Assembly (NCBI GenBank): GCA_015295835.1
Contig: DVEG01000004.1
Coordinates: 124,001-188,000 of the forward strand
DNA: 64,000 nucleotides
Source of the DNA: Oscillatoriaceae cyanobacterium M7585_C2015_266
GTDB lineage: Bacteria > Cyanobacteriota > Cyanobacteriia > Cyanobacteriales > Oscillatoriaceae
Direction: 5' to 3'
Shown here: piece after piece, positions 17,756-26,579 of the stretch
Layout of the letters: each line of letters opens with the position of its first letter
Numbering within the stretch: position 1 is the first letter of the stretch
The notes under the pieces: model-generated
The model's input: the letters and a program-made list of their open reading frames with translations, nothing else
What the model was told of the DNA's origin: nothing
The model's database searches: none
Position numbers and translations under genes: made by a program

Positions 17756-19063
17756 TTACAACAATCGCAACTGAGTGCTTGTCTCTGTCTCTGTCACAGG
17801 TGCGATTTTTTCTTCACTTTCGACTATTTCGCTCCACTCTTTTTTATCCTCGTCGAGCAAAGTTTGCGCTGCTTCTATCAATTCGAATTTAATATCTTTG
17901 AGATCTTCTCGATTGGCAATATATGCTTTTAAAGCTTCCAAGGGTTCAGCGATCGCACCTACTCCCAATTCCGGCATTCTTGGGCATGTAAGCTGACTAA
18001 TTAATTCTGGTTGAATCATATAACTGTGTGCTTGACTAAGTGCCTGATGTATGGCATTATTATCGATAGCATTCATCTGCTCAGGTCGAATTTTATAAAT
18101 TAATCGCACTACTGCATCTTTAATATCTTTTTTGGTGAGCGCCTTTATCAAAGCAGTCTGCGGCTCTTCTGCTTGCGAAATATCTACTTCAATAGTTTTA
18201 AATGAGCGTACTGGCAGTGGGCAAAATTGCCAGCGTGTTTTTCCCTTTTCTAATTCTACCATTACATAACCTTTTTCTTCTTTTTCTTCGCTGAAATCTA
18301 CTCGTTCGATGCTGCCGGGGTAAACTACGGGTGGATCGTTAGATGGGTTTAGATTTTGGTGTAAGTGAACGTGCCCTAGTGCTACATAATCGAAACAGGA
18401 TCTTACTAATACCGACATAGGAATAGTAAAACCTTTACCGACGGCGAGGAAACGTTCGGCTCCATATTCTGCTTTGTCTGCCATTAAGTGCGCTAATAAA
18501 ATTGTCGGCATCTTTGGATCTAACCGACGGATTTCTCCTTCTAGCGCTACTCGCAAGCGTTCAATTAATAAGTGGTTAATTTCTGAAAGAGAAAGCTTTT
18601 CAGTTTCTGCTCGCGTCATTAATGTTGAACGTGTAAGCCAAGGTAATGTAATTACTTGTACTAATCCATTTTTTGTTGTGATGCGGTGGGTTTCCAAGCG
18701 ATCGCCTACTATAAATCCTGGTACACCTAATGTACGATAAATACATAAACTCGCTCCTCCTTGCCCTTGCGAATGCTGATCATGATTTCCTACGACTAGC
18801 ACTGTGGGAATTGCTGCATCTGCTAAGCGGCGAAACTGACTAGCAAATGCTTCTTGTACAAATGGTGGCGGTGTGGCATCGGGAAAGGCATCGCCACCAA
18901 ATAATACTAAATCGACTGATTCAGCGAGCGCTCTATCAATGCACAGCGACAGACTCTTGACAAAATCTTCAAACCGTGTATTTAATCCTGTAGCTGGATT
19001 AATACGCCCGTGAGAAAATCCGCTGCCAATATGGGTATCCGAAAAGTGAAGAATTTTTAGCAT
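17756..19063 (-). CDS. sbcD: SbcD/Mre11-type DNA double-strand-break nuclease subunit
   Basis: The metallophosphoesterase motifs of Mre11/SbcD are complete: FSDTHIG (residues 7-13), LFGGDAFPD, VVGNHDQHS, LLAHLMAD and ALGHVHLHQ. These bind two metal ions and catalyse 3'-5' exonuclease and hairpin endonuclease activity with the ATPase SbcC. The C-terminal part (about 270-435) is the capping/latching region. At 435 aa it is of usual length. The SbcC partner is not in this window. Its stop is only 8 bp from the convergent CBS-MCP stop, and the start is ATG 19063. Confidence 0.9.
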   Translation of the reverse strand: MLKILHFSDTHIGSGFSHGRINPATGLNTRFEDFVKSLSLCIDRALAESVDLVLFGGDAFPDATPPPFVQEAFASQFRRLADAAIPTVLVVGNHDQHSQGQGGASLCIYRTLGVPGFIVGDRLETHRITTKNGLVQVITLPWLTRSTLMTRAETEKLSLSEINHLLIERLRVALEGEIRRLDPKMPTILLAHLMADKAEYGAERFLAVGKGFTIPMSVLVRSCFDYVALGHVHLHQNLNPSNDPPVVYPGSIERVDFSEEKEEKGYVMVELEKGKTRWQFCPLPVRSFKTIEVDISQAEEPQTALIKALTKKDIKDAVVRLIYKIRPEQMNAIDNNAIHQALSQAHSYMIQPELISQLTCPRMPELGVGAIAEPLEALKAYIANREDLKDIKFELIEAAQTLLDEDKKEWSEIVESEEKIAPVTETETSTQLRLL

Positions 19064-19087
19064 TTTTTCAGAAACAATCTAATTAAT

Positions 19088-19885
19088 TTAGAAAAAAGGC
19101 TGTTTAATACCAAATCGTTCGCACATCAAGTGCAATTCAAAATCTGAAATACCCACAGTCGGCTCCCCCGCTATTAAATTAAGATATTCGTAGTGGGCAG
19201 CAGTTTCGGCATATTCGACTAAATCTCCGGCTTTGCGAACGCTGGTATCCGCTCGTGTGACGATGCCGTGTCGTCGCCATATAACAGCACGGTGGGAGCG
19301 CAGCAATTCTACCGTATTTTCCGCTAATTCTGCTGAGCTGGGAATTAAAAACGGTAGTACGCCGATACCTTCGGGAAATTCCAGAATAGTTTCAGGTTGC
19401 CAACGTAACAGCCGTCGGTTAAAGGCAATGGTTTCACTGTAACGCTCAAGGTGGCTCAGATAAGTAAGATAAAGTGGTTGGGCGTGGATAATTGCATGAT
19501 GAGAAAGCGAGCGCCTAGCTACTTGCTCATTATGAATAGCCAAGTGTGTATTAAACTCGCTCGTCGGTTGGATATCAGCTGCGGCGTAGATTTCGGCAAA
19601 TTCGCCACCTTCTTGAATATGGAGCAAACACAAAGTAATATCTGGATTATTAGCGATATCCCGGAGACGACATCCAGAACCGCTAACAATTAGCCATCCG
19701 TCAGATAGTGCTGGAGTTTTCACCGGCAGATTAATTATGCCGCGCTGCAGAAAGCGGTTGTCCATATTTGGGAGCGAGCGCAAAAATACCGAAATATTTC
19801 CTGCCGCCCCCTCTGCCGCATTGATTTGCATCATCCGCCGCCCTGCATCTCCAATTTCCCAAAGTATTTCTTTAAAGTTTTGCAC
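19088..19885 (-). CDS. class II aldolase, rhamnulose-1-phosphate aldolase (RhaD)-like
   Basis: Zinc-dependent class II aldolases cleave sugar phosphates to DHAP and an aldehyde. The order of motifs follows E. coli RhaD closely: AAGNIS, LIVSGSG (phosphate site), TSEFNTH (with the catalytic Glu), IIHAQPLYLTYL, ILEFPEGIGVLPFLIP, WRRHGIV and DLVEYAETAA. In RhaD the zinc is held by H-x-H and a later His; here the H-x-H reads H-A-Q, so one ligand is Gln. Activity may be altered, or the family may be a distinct subgroup. The protein is soluble, 265 aa, and starts at ATG 19885. It lies 24 bp after sbcD in - strand order with no sugar-pathway neighbours. Confidence 0.8.
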   Translation of the reverse strand: MQNFKEILWEIGDAGRRMMQINAAEGAAGNISVFLRSLPNMDNRFLQRGIINLPVKTPALSDGWLIVSGSGCRLRDIANNPDITLCLLHIQEGGEFAEIYAAADIQPTSEFNTHLAIHNEQVARRSLSHHAIIHAQPLYLTYLSHLERYSETIAFNRRLLRWQPETILEFPEGIGVLPFLIPSSAELAENTVELLRSHRAVIWRRHGIVTRADTSVRKAGDLVEYAETAAHYEYLNLIAGEPTVGISDFELHLMCERFGIKQPFF

Positions 19886-19936
19886 ACTATTTCTCCACTG
19901 ACGAGCAAGAGGCGCTCGCTAATTAACTAACTTAAA

Positions 19937-20668
19937 TTAAACATGAATACCACATTCAGTCTTACCAGTGCCCCGCCAGCGCCCCGCACGTTCATCTTCC
20001 CCTTCTGCAACTGGCGTCGTAATCGGTTCATCGCCGATACTGGGATACCCTTGATCGTGCAAAGGATTATAAATTACACTGTGTTCAAACACGTAAGCCC
20101 ATGTTTCCTTACGCGTCCAAGTAGCTAAAGGATTTATTTTCAAGCGTTCTTGCTTATCAAGCTCAAAAATTGGCATATTAGCACGTGTTACTGCTTGATC
20201 CCGGCGACGCCCCGTAATCCAAGCTACCGTATTCAGTTCCGCTAAACCCCGCTGTAGTGGTTCAATTTTAGTTAATTGATGGAATTGCGAAATATCTTTA
20301 TCCCAGAGCGCCTCACCGTAGCGGGCGGCAAATTCTTCCCGTGTGTTTATATCTGGAATCTTGTAAACCCTTAAATCTAGATTATAAATTTCTTTAGCTT
20401 TGCTTACAAGTTCAAGGGTTTGTGGAAAATGATGCAAAGTATCCAAAAAGATTACTGGCACCGGATTTACTGGCTTAAGTTCGCGGTAGAGAATATCTGT
20501 AATTACCATATCATCGACATTAAATGCACTGGTTTGCACTAAACCAGTCGGGATATTTTCCACGCTCCAAGCTAAAATATCTCTGGGATGGGCGGTTTCA
20601 AATTTCTGATTCAGTTCGTCTAGGTTAAACTGAGAAGCTTGAATGGTAGATGTACTGGATTGACTCAT
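19937..20668 (-). CDS. cysH: phosphoadenylyl-sulfate (PAPS) reductase
   Basis: CysH reduces PAPS to sulfite with thioredoxin in assimilatory sulfate reduction. The PP-loop-like core includes TGLVQTSAFNVDD and VIFLDTLHHFPQT. The region RRRDQAVTRANMP and the C-terminal GRWRGTGKTECGIHV carry the nucleophilic Cys. The extra Cys pairs that hold an Fe-S cluster in APS reductases are not visible, so the PAPS-specific type is favoured. At 243 aa it is of normal length. The start is ATG 20668; it is divergent from cobA-hemD (GTG 20762), whose siroheme product serves sulfite reductase, so the shared 93-bp gap may coordinate sulfur genes. Confidence 0.92.
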   Translation of the reverse strand: MSQSSTSTIQASQFNLDELNQKFETAHPRDILAWSVENIPTGLVQTSAFNVDDMVITDILYRELKPVNPVPVIFLDTLHHFPQTLELVSKAKEIYNLDLRVYKIPDINTREEFAARYGEALWDKDISQFHQLTKIEPLQRGLAELNTVAWITGRRRDQAVTRANMPIFELDKQERLKINPLATWTRKETWAYVFEHSVIYNPLHDQGYPSIGDEPITTPVAEGEDERAGRWRGTGKTECGIHV

Positions 20669-20761
20669 GGTAACTTTATGTTATGAGGGTTTCGCTTTAC
20701 TACAATATAGGATTCTTACCTCTGTATAAGAAAAAACATTATTTTACCCAAGGATGTAAAG

Positions 20762-22312
20762 GTGACTCAGGGCAGGGGCAAAGTCTATATAGTAGGAGCG
20801 GGACCTTCTGACGCCGCTTTCCTAACTGTGCGGGCACGACAGTTATTAGAATGTGCTGAGGCATTAGTTTGCGATGCTCTTGTCGATAAGCGACTACGGC
20901 AGTTATTGCCTAAAACGGCAGAGGTGTTTGAGGTAGGTAAGCGCGGTGGCAAGCCTAGCACTCCTCAATCAGAGATTAATAATCTGTTGGTGGCTTTGTG
21001 TCGGCAAGGTAAGCAAGTAGTACGGCTTAAGGGTGGCGATCCGTTTATTTTTGGACGTTGTACTGAGGAAATCCAGGCGCTAATCGAAGCAAATTGTACG
21101 TTTGAAGTGGTGCCTGGGTTATCGTCGGCTTTGGCAGCTCCTCTGTTGGCGGGGATTCCTCTTACTGATTCAGTGTTGAGTCGGTGTTTTGCTGTGGCTA
21201 GTGCTCACGAGCCGGATGCTTTAGATTGGGAAGCTCTTGCCCGTATGGATACTCTGGTATTTTTAATGGGGGGAAGTCATCTTGGTGAGATTATCCAACA
21301 ATTGCAGCGCCACGGCATGTCTTATCAAACGCCGATTGCAGTAATTCACAAGGCGGGTTATCCACAGCAGAAAGTTTGGACGGGTGTTTTATGGAATATT
21401 GTAGAAAAAACTGCAAATCAATCTCTATCGCCCGCTGTGATTGTGGTTGGGCAGGTGGTGAGGTTGCAGGAGTTTTTGATGGCTAATCGGGAGCAAAAAA
21501 ATATGGCGGTGGGAGTGTCTAATTTGCCTTTGGCAGGGAAAACTGTTTTAGTGACGCGCTCGCTTCTGCAATCAAGTGAACTTGGCGAGCGCCTTTCTGA
21601 ATTGGGTGCTGTTATAATTGAAATGCCTGCACTGGAAATTGGACCTCCTTCCAGTTGGCAGCCTCTCGATGATGCTCTCGCTCGTCTTTCTGATTTTGAT
21701 TGGTTGATTCTTACTTCTACTAATGGTGTTGAGTATTTTTTTAATCGTCTAAATGCTAAAGGATTAGATGCCCGCGCTTTGGCAAATTTGAAAATCGCTG
21801 TCGTGGGAGAAAAAACTGCTCTCAGTTTGAAACAGCGATCGCTTTATCCAGATTTTATTCCGCCTAATTTCGTGGCTGACTCCCTCGTGGCGCACTTTCC
21901 TGAACCCGTAGCAGGGAAAAATATCTTATTTCCCAGAGTAGAAAGTGGCGGGCGAGAAGTACTTGTAAAAGAATTAAGCGATAAGGGAGCAAATGTAGTA
22001 GAAGTTGCAGCTTATGAGTCGCGCTGCCCTGATGCTATTACTCCAGAAGCTTGGGAGGCTTTACGGCAACATTCTGTCGATGTGATTACTTTTGCTAGCT
22101 CTAAAACAGTTAAAAATTTTTGCCAATTGGTAAAACGTGTTGACAAAGATGCACGAGGAATTGTATCATTATTGGAGGGAGTTTGTATAGCATCAATTGG
22201 CCCTCAAACTTCTAAAACTTGTATAGAATTGTTGGGGAGGGTAGATGTAGAAGCACGAGAATATACTCTGGAAGGATTAGTACAAGCGCTCGCTGACTAT
22301 TTCCTACGTTAA
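20762..22312 (+). CDS. cobA-hemD: fused uroporphyrinogen-III methyltransferase / uroporphyrinogen-III synthase
   Basis: Two tetrapyrrole enzymes are joined in one chain. Residues 5-245 are SUMT (CobA): VYIVGAGPSDAAFLT, EVGKRGGKPS, VVRLKGGDPFIFGR and VVPGLSSALAAP. They methylate uroporphyrinogen III to precorrin-2 for siroheme and cobalamin. Residues 255-510 are HemD: GKTVLVTRSLLQSSELGE, WLILTSTNGVEYF, FPRVESGGREVLVKEL and ITFASSKTVKNF. They close the uroporphyrinogen ring. GTG 20762 is taken as the start because CobA homology begins at residue 8. The next gene begins 11 bp after the stop. Fusion of these domains is known in several bacterial phyla. Confidence 0.92.
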   Translation: MTQGRGKVYIVGAGPSDAAFLTVRARQLLECAEALVCDALVDKRLRQLLPKTAEVFEVGKRGGKPSTPQSEINNLLVALCRQGKQVVRLKGGDPFIFGRCTEEIQALIEANCTFEVVPGLSSALAAPLLAGIPLTDSVLSRCFAVASAHEPDALDWEALARMDTLVFLMGGSHLGEIIQQLQRHGMSYQTPIAVIHKAGYPQQKVWTGVLWNIVEKTANQSLSPAVIVVGQVVRLQEFLMANREQKNMAVGVSNLPLAGKTVLVTRSLLQSSELGERLSELGAVIIEMPALEIGPPSSWQPLDDALARLSDFDWLILTSTNGVEYFFNRLNAKGLDARALANLKIAVVGEKTALSLKQRSLYPDFIPPNFVADSLVAHFPEPVAGKNILFPRVESGGREVLVKELSDKGANVVEVAAYESRCPDAITPEAWEALRQHSVDVITFASSKTVKNFCQLVKRVDKDARGIVSLLEGVCIASIGPQTSKTCIELLGRVDVEAREYTLEGLVQALADYFLR

Positions 22313-22323
22313 GAGATTTTACT

Positions 22324-23370
22324 ATGAATTTGCATTTAAAATGGCACTGGCTCTTAGCATCATGGATGGCAGCAGCAAACCTAATAGCTATAATTTCACC
22401 AGCACTAACCCAAACACTACCATATTTTTCAGGAAGTAGTCAAAAATGTCAGCTTGGCAATCCCCAAAATGATTGTAATCAATTAGGTATTTATAGCTTT
22501 AATTTAAGAGAATATCGTAAAGCGATCGAATTTTTTACACAAGCAATACAGCAAGCTCCCAATCGGGCTGATATTTATGTCAATCGAGGAATAGCTCGTC
22601 GTCAATTTGGCGATATAGAAGGCGCACTTGCCGACTATACACAAGCCCTTGCTCTAAAACCAGATTTTGCCGGCATTTATTATAGTCGAGGAAATCTCTT
22701 TGCCCAACAAGGAAATTTATTTAAAGCCGTAGAAGATTATAGCAAAGCAATACAACTAGAGCCTAACTATTCAGAAGCGTATTATGCCAGAGGATTAGCA
22801 CTTCGACGTCTGGGAGATAGCGCAGGAGCAATTGCTGATTATACAAAAGTTATTGAGCTTCAACCTGATAATCACCAAGCTTATCATAATCGAGCAGTTG
22901 CTAAGGCGGTGTTAGGAAACCACTTTGGCGCGATTGAGGATTATACTAAAGCAATTAATCTCAATCCCAATGCTAATTACTATGTTAATAGGGGGCGCTC
23001 GCATTATATTTTAGGAAATAAACAAGCCGCGCTTGCTGATTACGAGCAAGCAATAAAAAAAGAGCCAACTAATTCTTTTGCTTTATTCTATAAGGGTAAT
23101 ACTCTAATGGATTTAAAACAGTATCAGGCTGCTGGTGATGCTTATGAATTAGCAATTCGAGCTAGTGGGCTAACAACGAAATCTATTGCGCAGTTGGAAC
23201 CCGCTAACCTGGCTAAAGCTTATCAAAATTTGGGTATGGCAAGAAAACAAATAGGCTTCCGCCAAGGTGCGCTTGAAGCTTGGCAAAAAGCTGCAAATCT
23301 TTATCAGCAGTTAGGAAATATTGAAAAATATCAAGAAGTGATGGAGGCGATTAAAACTCTTCAACCGTGA
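22324..23370 (+). CDS. exported TPR-repeat protein
   Basis: An N-terminal signal peptide (hydrophobic residues 8-28, possible cleavage after SPALTQ) is followed by about seven TPR units from residue 55 to 340 (examples: YRKAIEFFTQAIQQAPNRADIYVNR and GALADYTQALALKPDFAGIYYSRG, each cited in part). Such proteins are protein-protein interaction scaffolds and the partner is unknown. The Asn-Arg-Gly pattern (YVNRGIARR, YHNRAVAK, YVNRGRSH) is typical of cyanobacterial periplasmic TPR proteins. It sits between cobA-hemD (11 bp) and coaE (19 bp to ATG), so it is probably cotranscribed without a clear functional link. Confidence 0.85.
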   Translation: MNLHLKWHWLLASWMAAANLIAIISPALTQTLPYFSGSSQKCQLGNPQNDCNQLGIYSFNLREYRKAIEFFTQAIQQAPNRADIYVNRGIARRQFGDIEGALADYTQALALKPDFAGIYYSRGNLFAQQGNLFKAVEDYSKAIQLEPNYSEAYYARGLALRRLGDSAGAIADYTKVIELQPDNHQAYHNRAVAKAVLGNHFGAIEDYTKAINLNPNANYYVNRGRSHYILGNKQAALADYEQAIKKEPTNSFALFYKGNTLMDLKQYQAAGDAYELAIRASGLTTKSIAQLEPANLAKAYQNLGMARKQIGFRQGALEAWQKAANLYQQLGNIEKYQEVMEAIKTLQP

Positions 23371-23389
23371 AAATCAAATATTGTTTAAT

Positions 23390-23986
23390 ATGACTCAGCG
23401 TCTAATTGGTTTAACTGGCGGTATTGGCACCGGCAAAACAACAGTTTCTAATTATTTAGCAGATAAGTATCAATTGCCGATATTAGATGCTGATGTTTAT
23501 GCACGAGAAGCTGTTGATATAGATTCGCCAATTTTACAAAATATAAGCGCTCGTTACGGAGATGATATTCTCTTTCCAGATGGCAGCCTCAACCGCAAAA
23601 AACTAGGCGAAATTATCTTTAATAATTCAGATGAGCGTCGCTGGCTAGAGCAACAAATACATCCTTTTGTTCGTCAGCGGTTTACAGAAACAATAGAAAA
23701 ATTGCCTCCAGATTCTACCGCTGTTTTAGTAGTGCCGCTATTATTTGAAGCTAACCTCACAGATATTGTAACAGAAATTTGGGTAGTATACTGTTTTCCG
23801 GAAAAACAATTAGAACGAATCATGAAACGCGATCGCATCACTTTAGAACAAGCGCAAGCAAGAATTAATAGTCAAATGTCTCTAGAGGAAAAAAAACAAA
23901 AAGCTGATGTAGTTATCGATAATACATCCACTTTAGAAAATTTGTTCAAACAAGTTGACTTAGCAATCAACAGAGACTATTTTTGA
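23390..23986 (+). CDS. coaE: dephospho-CoA kinase
   Basis: CoaE phosphorylates dephospho-CoA, the last step of coenzyme A synthesis. The P-loop is GLTGGIGTGKTTVS (residues 6-19); DADVYAREAV, VPLLFEANL and RDRITLEQAQARI are family hallmarks. At 198 aa it is of normal length. I use ATG 23390 (MTQRLIGLTGG); an in-frame TTG at 23381 would add three residues. Its 3' end overlaps the convergent larB stop by 10 bp. Confidence 0.95.
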   Translation: MTQRLIGLTGGIGTGKTTVSNYLADKYQLPILDADVYAREAVDIDSPILQNISARYGDDILFPDGSLNRKKLGEIIFNNSDERRWLEQQIHPFVRQRFTETIEKLPPDSTAVLVVPLLFEANLTDIVTEIWVVYCFPEKQLERIMKRDRITLEQAQARINSQMSLEEKKQKADVVIDNTSTLENLFKQVDLAINRDYF

Positions 23987-24756
23987 GTAAGCTTACTAGC
24001 AGTTCTAAGAATTTGTCCAGCCAGAATTGCAGCTCCAAATCCATTATCAATATTAACCACACCTATACCAGCAGCACAAGAATTAAGCATTGTCAACAGG
24101 GGAGCAATGCCACCAAAATTTGCACCATAACCAATGCTAGTAGGAACTGCAATTACGGGGCAGTCAACCATCCCAGCAACTACACTAGGTAGAGCTCCTT
24201 CCATTCCCGCAACTACAATTAATACATCTGCCTGCGATAATAAATGACGGTTACTCAATAAACGGTGAATACCAGCAACGCCCACATCCCAAAGACGCAT
24301 TACTTGGAAGCCGCAAAGAGCAGCCGTACAAGCAGCTTCTTCTGCTACCGGCAAATCAGCAGTGCCAGCAGAAATTACTGCGATCGCACCAGGATAGCGG
24401 GGTTCTAACGCCGCCGGTACTGTTGCACAAATGCGTGCTTCTGGATAATAATAAAGCCCAGCAATTCTTTCTTGCAATTCAATAAAAACATTAGGTTCAA
24501 TGCGAGTCACCATAACTACTGAATGGTGCCTACGCATAGTATTAATAATACTAGCAATTTGCTCCGGCGTTTTGCCTGGACCCCAGATAACTTCTGGAAA
24601 GCCGGTGCGCAGTTGGCGGTGATTATCAATTCGGGCAAAATCTTCTACCGGCTCAAAATCAAAATATTTTAGTTTGTCAAAAGCATTTTCTGGGCTAATA
24701 TCACCTTTAGCAACAGCTTGCAGAAGAGATTGCAGGGCTTCCGGCTCCATAGTCAA
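23977..24756 (-). CDS. larB: LarB, nickel-pincer cofactor biosynthesis carboxylase
   Basis: LarB carboxylates and hydrolyses nicotinic acid adenine dinucleotide to begin synthesis of the nickel-pincer nucleotide of lactate racemase and related enzymes. The PurE-like domain shows VISAGTADLPVAEEA, LWDVGVAGIHRLL, VVAGMEGALPSVVAGM, PTSIGYGANFGG and GIGVVNIDNGFGAAILAG. The N-terminal helical region covers about residues 1-110. At 259 aa it is of typical length. larC and larE are not in the window. It is the last member of the - strand run trmD-ispF-SBP-SBP and lies 27 bp after the second binding protein. Confidence 0.92.
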   Translation of the reverse strand: MTMEPEALQSLLQAVAKGDISPENAFDKLKYFDFEPVEDFARIDNHRQLRTGFPEVIWGPGKTPEQIASIINTMRRHHSVVMVTRIEPNVFIELQERIAGLYYYPEARICATVPAALEPRYPGAIAVISAGTADLPVAEEAACTAALCGFQVMRLWDVGVAGIHRLLSNRHLLSQADVLIVVAGMEGALPSVVAGMVDCPVIAVPTSIGYGANFGGIAPLLTMLNSCAAGIGVVNIDNGFGAAILAGQILRTASKLTQK

Positions 24757-24782
24757 TTATTATCAGTTACGAGTAAATATAA

Positions 24783-26579
24783 CTACTGCATAACTTGCAG
24801 TTCATAAATGTTCCAAAATGCACCACCGAGGGCAGAAAATTTAATATTTTTAATGCGCTCACGTACTGCTTCAAATGAAAGGGGATTCACCAAATAAATA
24901 AACGGCAACTGCTCCTGAGTTATTTGCTGGAACTGAGCATAAATCTCCTTGCGCTTATTTTCATCTAATTCTCTCACCCCAGCATCAAAAAGACGATCAA
25001 TTTCTTTCTCCCAATCAGAAACTTCCCACCCCGATATTGGCGGCTCTCCCGGTTGTGGCCCTTGATTAAATTGATGCAATGATCCCTGACTAGACCAAAT
25101 ATTAAATCCACTGTGAGGTTCAATCCCTCCGCCGCTAAATGCTCCGATATATGCTTCCCAATTCCGGCTGAAAAGTCTTTCTTGTACGGTATTAAAACTC
25201 ATCACCTGCAAGTCAGCTTGAATCCCAATCTTACTTAGGTCATTTTTAATTTGAACCGCCATATCTACTCTAGATTTTTCTTCTGATTTTACCAATAAGG
25301 TAAATTGAACACGATTATCATCCCAGTCTAGCAACTGCCCTGATGAATTATACTTAAAACCAGCTCCCAGTAGTAACTCTTTGGCTTTCTCAGGATTATA
25401 ATTATAAACTTTTAAACCTTTTTCTGGCGATAGATAATAGGGGCTTTGTACCTGAATTGGGGAATTTTGGAAATCAGCCAATCCCCGAAAGATATTTTTT
25501 TTCATTGTTTCGCGATCTATTGCATAAGCAACGGCTTGTCTAAAAGCAAGATTATTGAACCATCTGGACTTTATTGGCTCTACAAAAGGTTGCCCTTTAT
25601 GATTGCGTGCCTTATTTAGATTGAATCCTAAAAACCGTGTTGTAGATTCTGGTCCTCCATTATAAATGGTAAATTTTCCGCGTTTTTCTTCTCTTTTTAG
25701 CAGCGGAAATGCTTCTGGCGTTACGGAAAAACTGTCTAGCTCTCCTGAGCGAAAGCTTAATAGTTGGTTGTCGGTGTTTTCGATAATTTGCAATACAATA
25801 CGTTTAATATAAGGCTGAGGATTTCCGGCGGTATCTTTGCGCCAGTAGTAGGGATTGCGTTCGAAGATAACTCGCTGAAAGGGGGTATAACTGGCTATTC
25901 GGTAAGCTCCGTTGACTATAATTTTTTTTGGCTCGGTGTCGGTTCCCCAGGTGCTGAGAAATTTAAGATTACCATTGCTGTCTGTTGTGCGCACAGATTC
26001 TTGTAAAATATGGGCAGGTAAAATTGATAATCCACCTGCAAACCGCAAGAAAGGAGCAAAGGGTTCGGGAGTACTAAATTCCACTCGTCGCTCGTCTATT
26101 TTTCTGACTGAGGGAAATTTGCCTGTTGTGCCGATTCGGAGAATGTCTCTGACGCTGCTAGGAATTTTTTCGTTTAGATATATTTCCTGATAGGTAAATA
26201 CTACATCGTCGGCTGTAAGCGGGTATCCATCAGACCATTTTAGCCCTTCGCGTAGGGTAAAGGTTATTCGTTTTTTGTCTTTAGATATTTGCCAGGATTC
26301 TGCTAAAGCAGGCTCTAGTTCGCCGGTAATTCCATTCTGAGTAAGTAATCCTTCTTCTATGAAGCCAAAAACGTTGAAGGCAGATTGATTTAAGGGTGAG
26401 TTAAATGTAGTCGGGTTGCTGGGGCTGGCAAAAACTAATTGTGGAACTCGTGCAGCTTGCGTTTTAAATAAGGCTGGGTTACAGCCGCTTAGAGCGATCG
26501 CAATCGCTACTAAAGAAAAAAATCCCCTAAGTTTTATTGACTTTTTTATTCTGTTACTCTTAGTTCGTAAATGTTCCAT
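24783..26579 (-). CDS. family-5 ABC transporter solute-binding lipoprotein (second copy)
   Basis: A periplasmic peptide/oligopeptide-type binding protein (SBP_bac_5) of 598 aa. The lipobox is IALSGC near residue 33, after a basic segment and hydrophobic core. Family motifs: EPALAESWQIS, FTLREGLKWSDGYPLTADDVVFTY, RRVEFSTPEPFAPFLR and FRQAVAYAIDRETM. Its ATG 26579 and an excellent AGGAGGGG ribosome site lie inside the end of the preceding gene, a 34-bp overlap that implies coupled translation. It is clearly a paralog of the upstream gene through its entire length. No permease or ATPase gene is nearby. Confidence 0.9.
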   Translation of the reverse strand: MEHLRTKSNRIKKSIKLRGFFSLVAIAIALSGCNPALFKTQAARVPQLVFASPSNPTTFNSPLNQSAFNVFGFIEEGLLTQNGITGELEPALAESWQISKDKKRITFTLREGLKWSDGYPLTADDVVFTYQEIYLNEKIPSSVRDILRIGTTGKFPSVRKIDERRVEFSTPEPFAPFLRFAGGLSILPAHILQESVRTTDSNGNLKFLSTWGTDTEPKKIIVNGAYRIASYTPFQRVIFERNPYYWRKDTAGNPQPYIKRIVLQIIENTDNQLLSFRSGELDSFSVTPEAFPLLKREEKRGKFTIYNGGPESTTRFLGFNLNKARNHKGQPFVEPIKSRWFNNLAFRQAVAYAIDRETMKKNIFRGLADFQNSPIQVQSPYYLSPEKGLKVYNYNPEKAKELLLGAGFKYNSSGQLLDWDDNRVQFTLLVKSEEKSRVDMAVQIKNDLSKIGIQADLQVMSFNTVQERLFSRNWEAYIGAFSGGGIEPHSGFNIWSSQGSLHQFNQGPQPGEPPISGWEVSDWEKEIDRLFDAGVRELDENKRKEIYAQFQQITQEQLPFIYLVNPLSFEAVRERIKNIKFSALGGAFWNIYELQVMQ

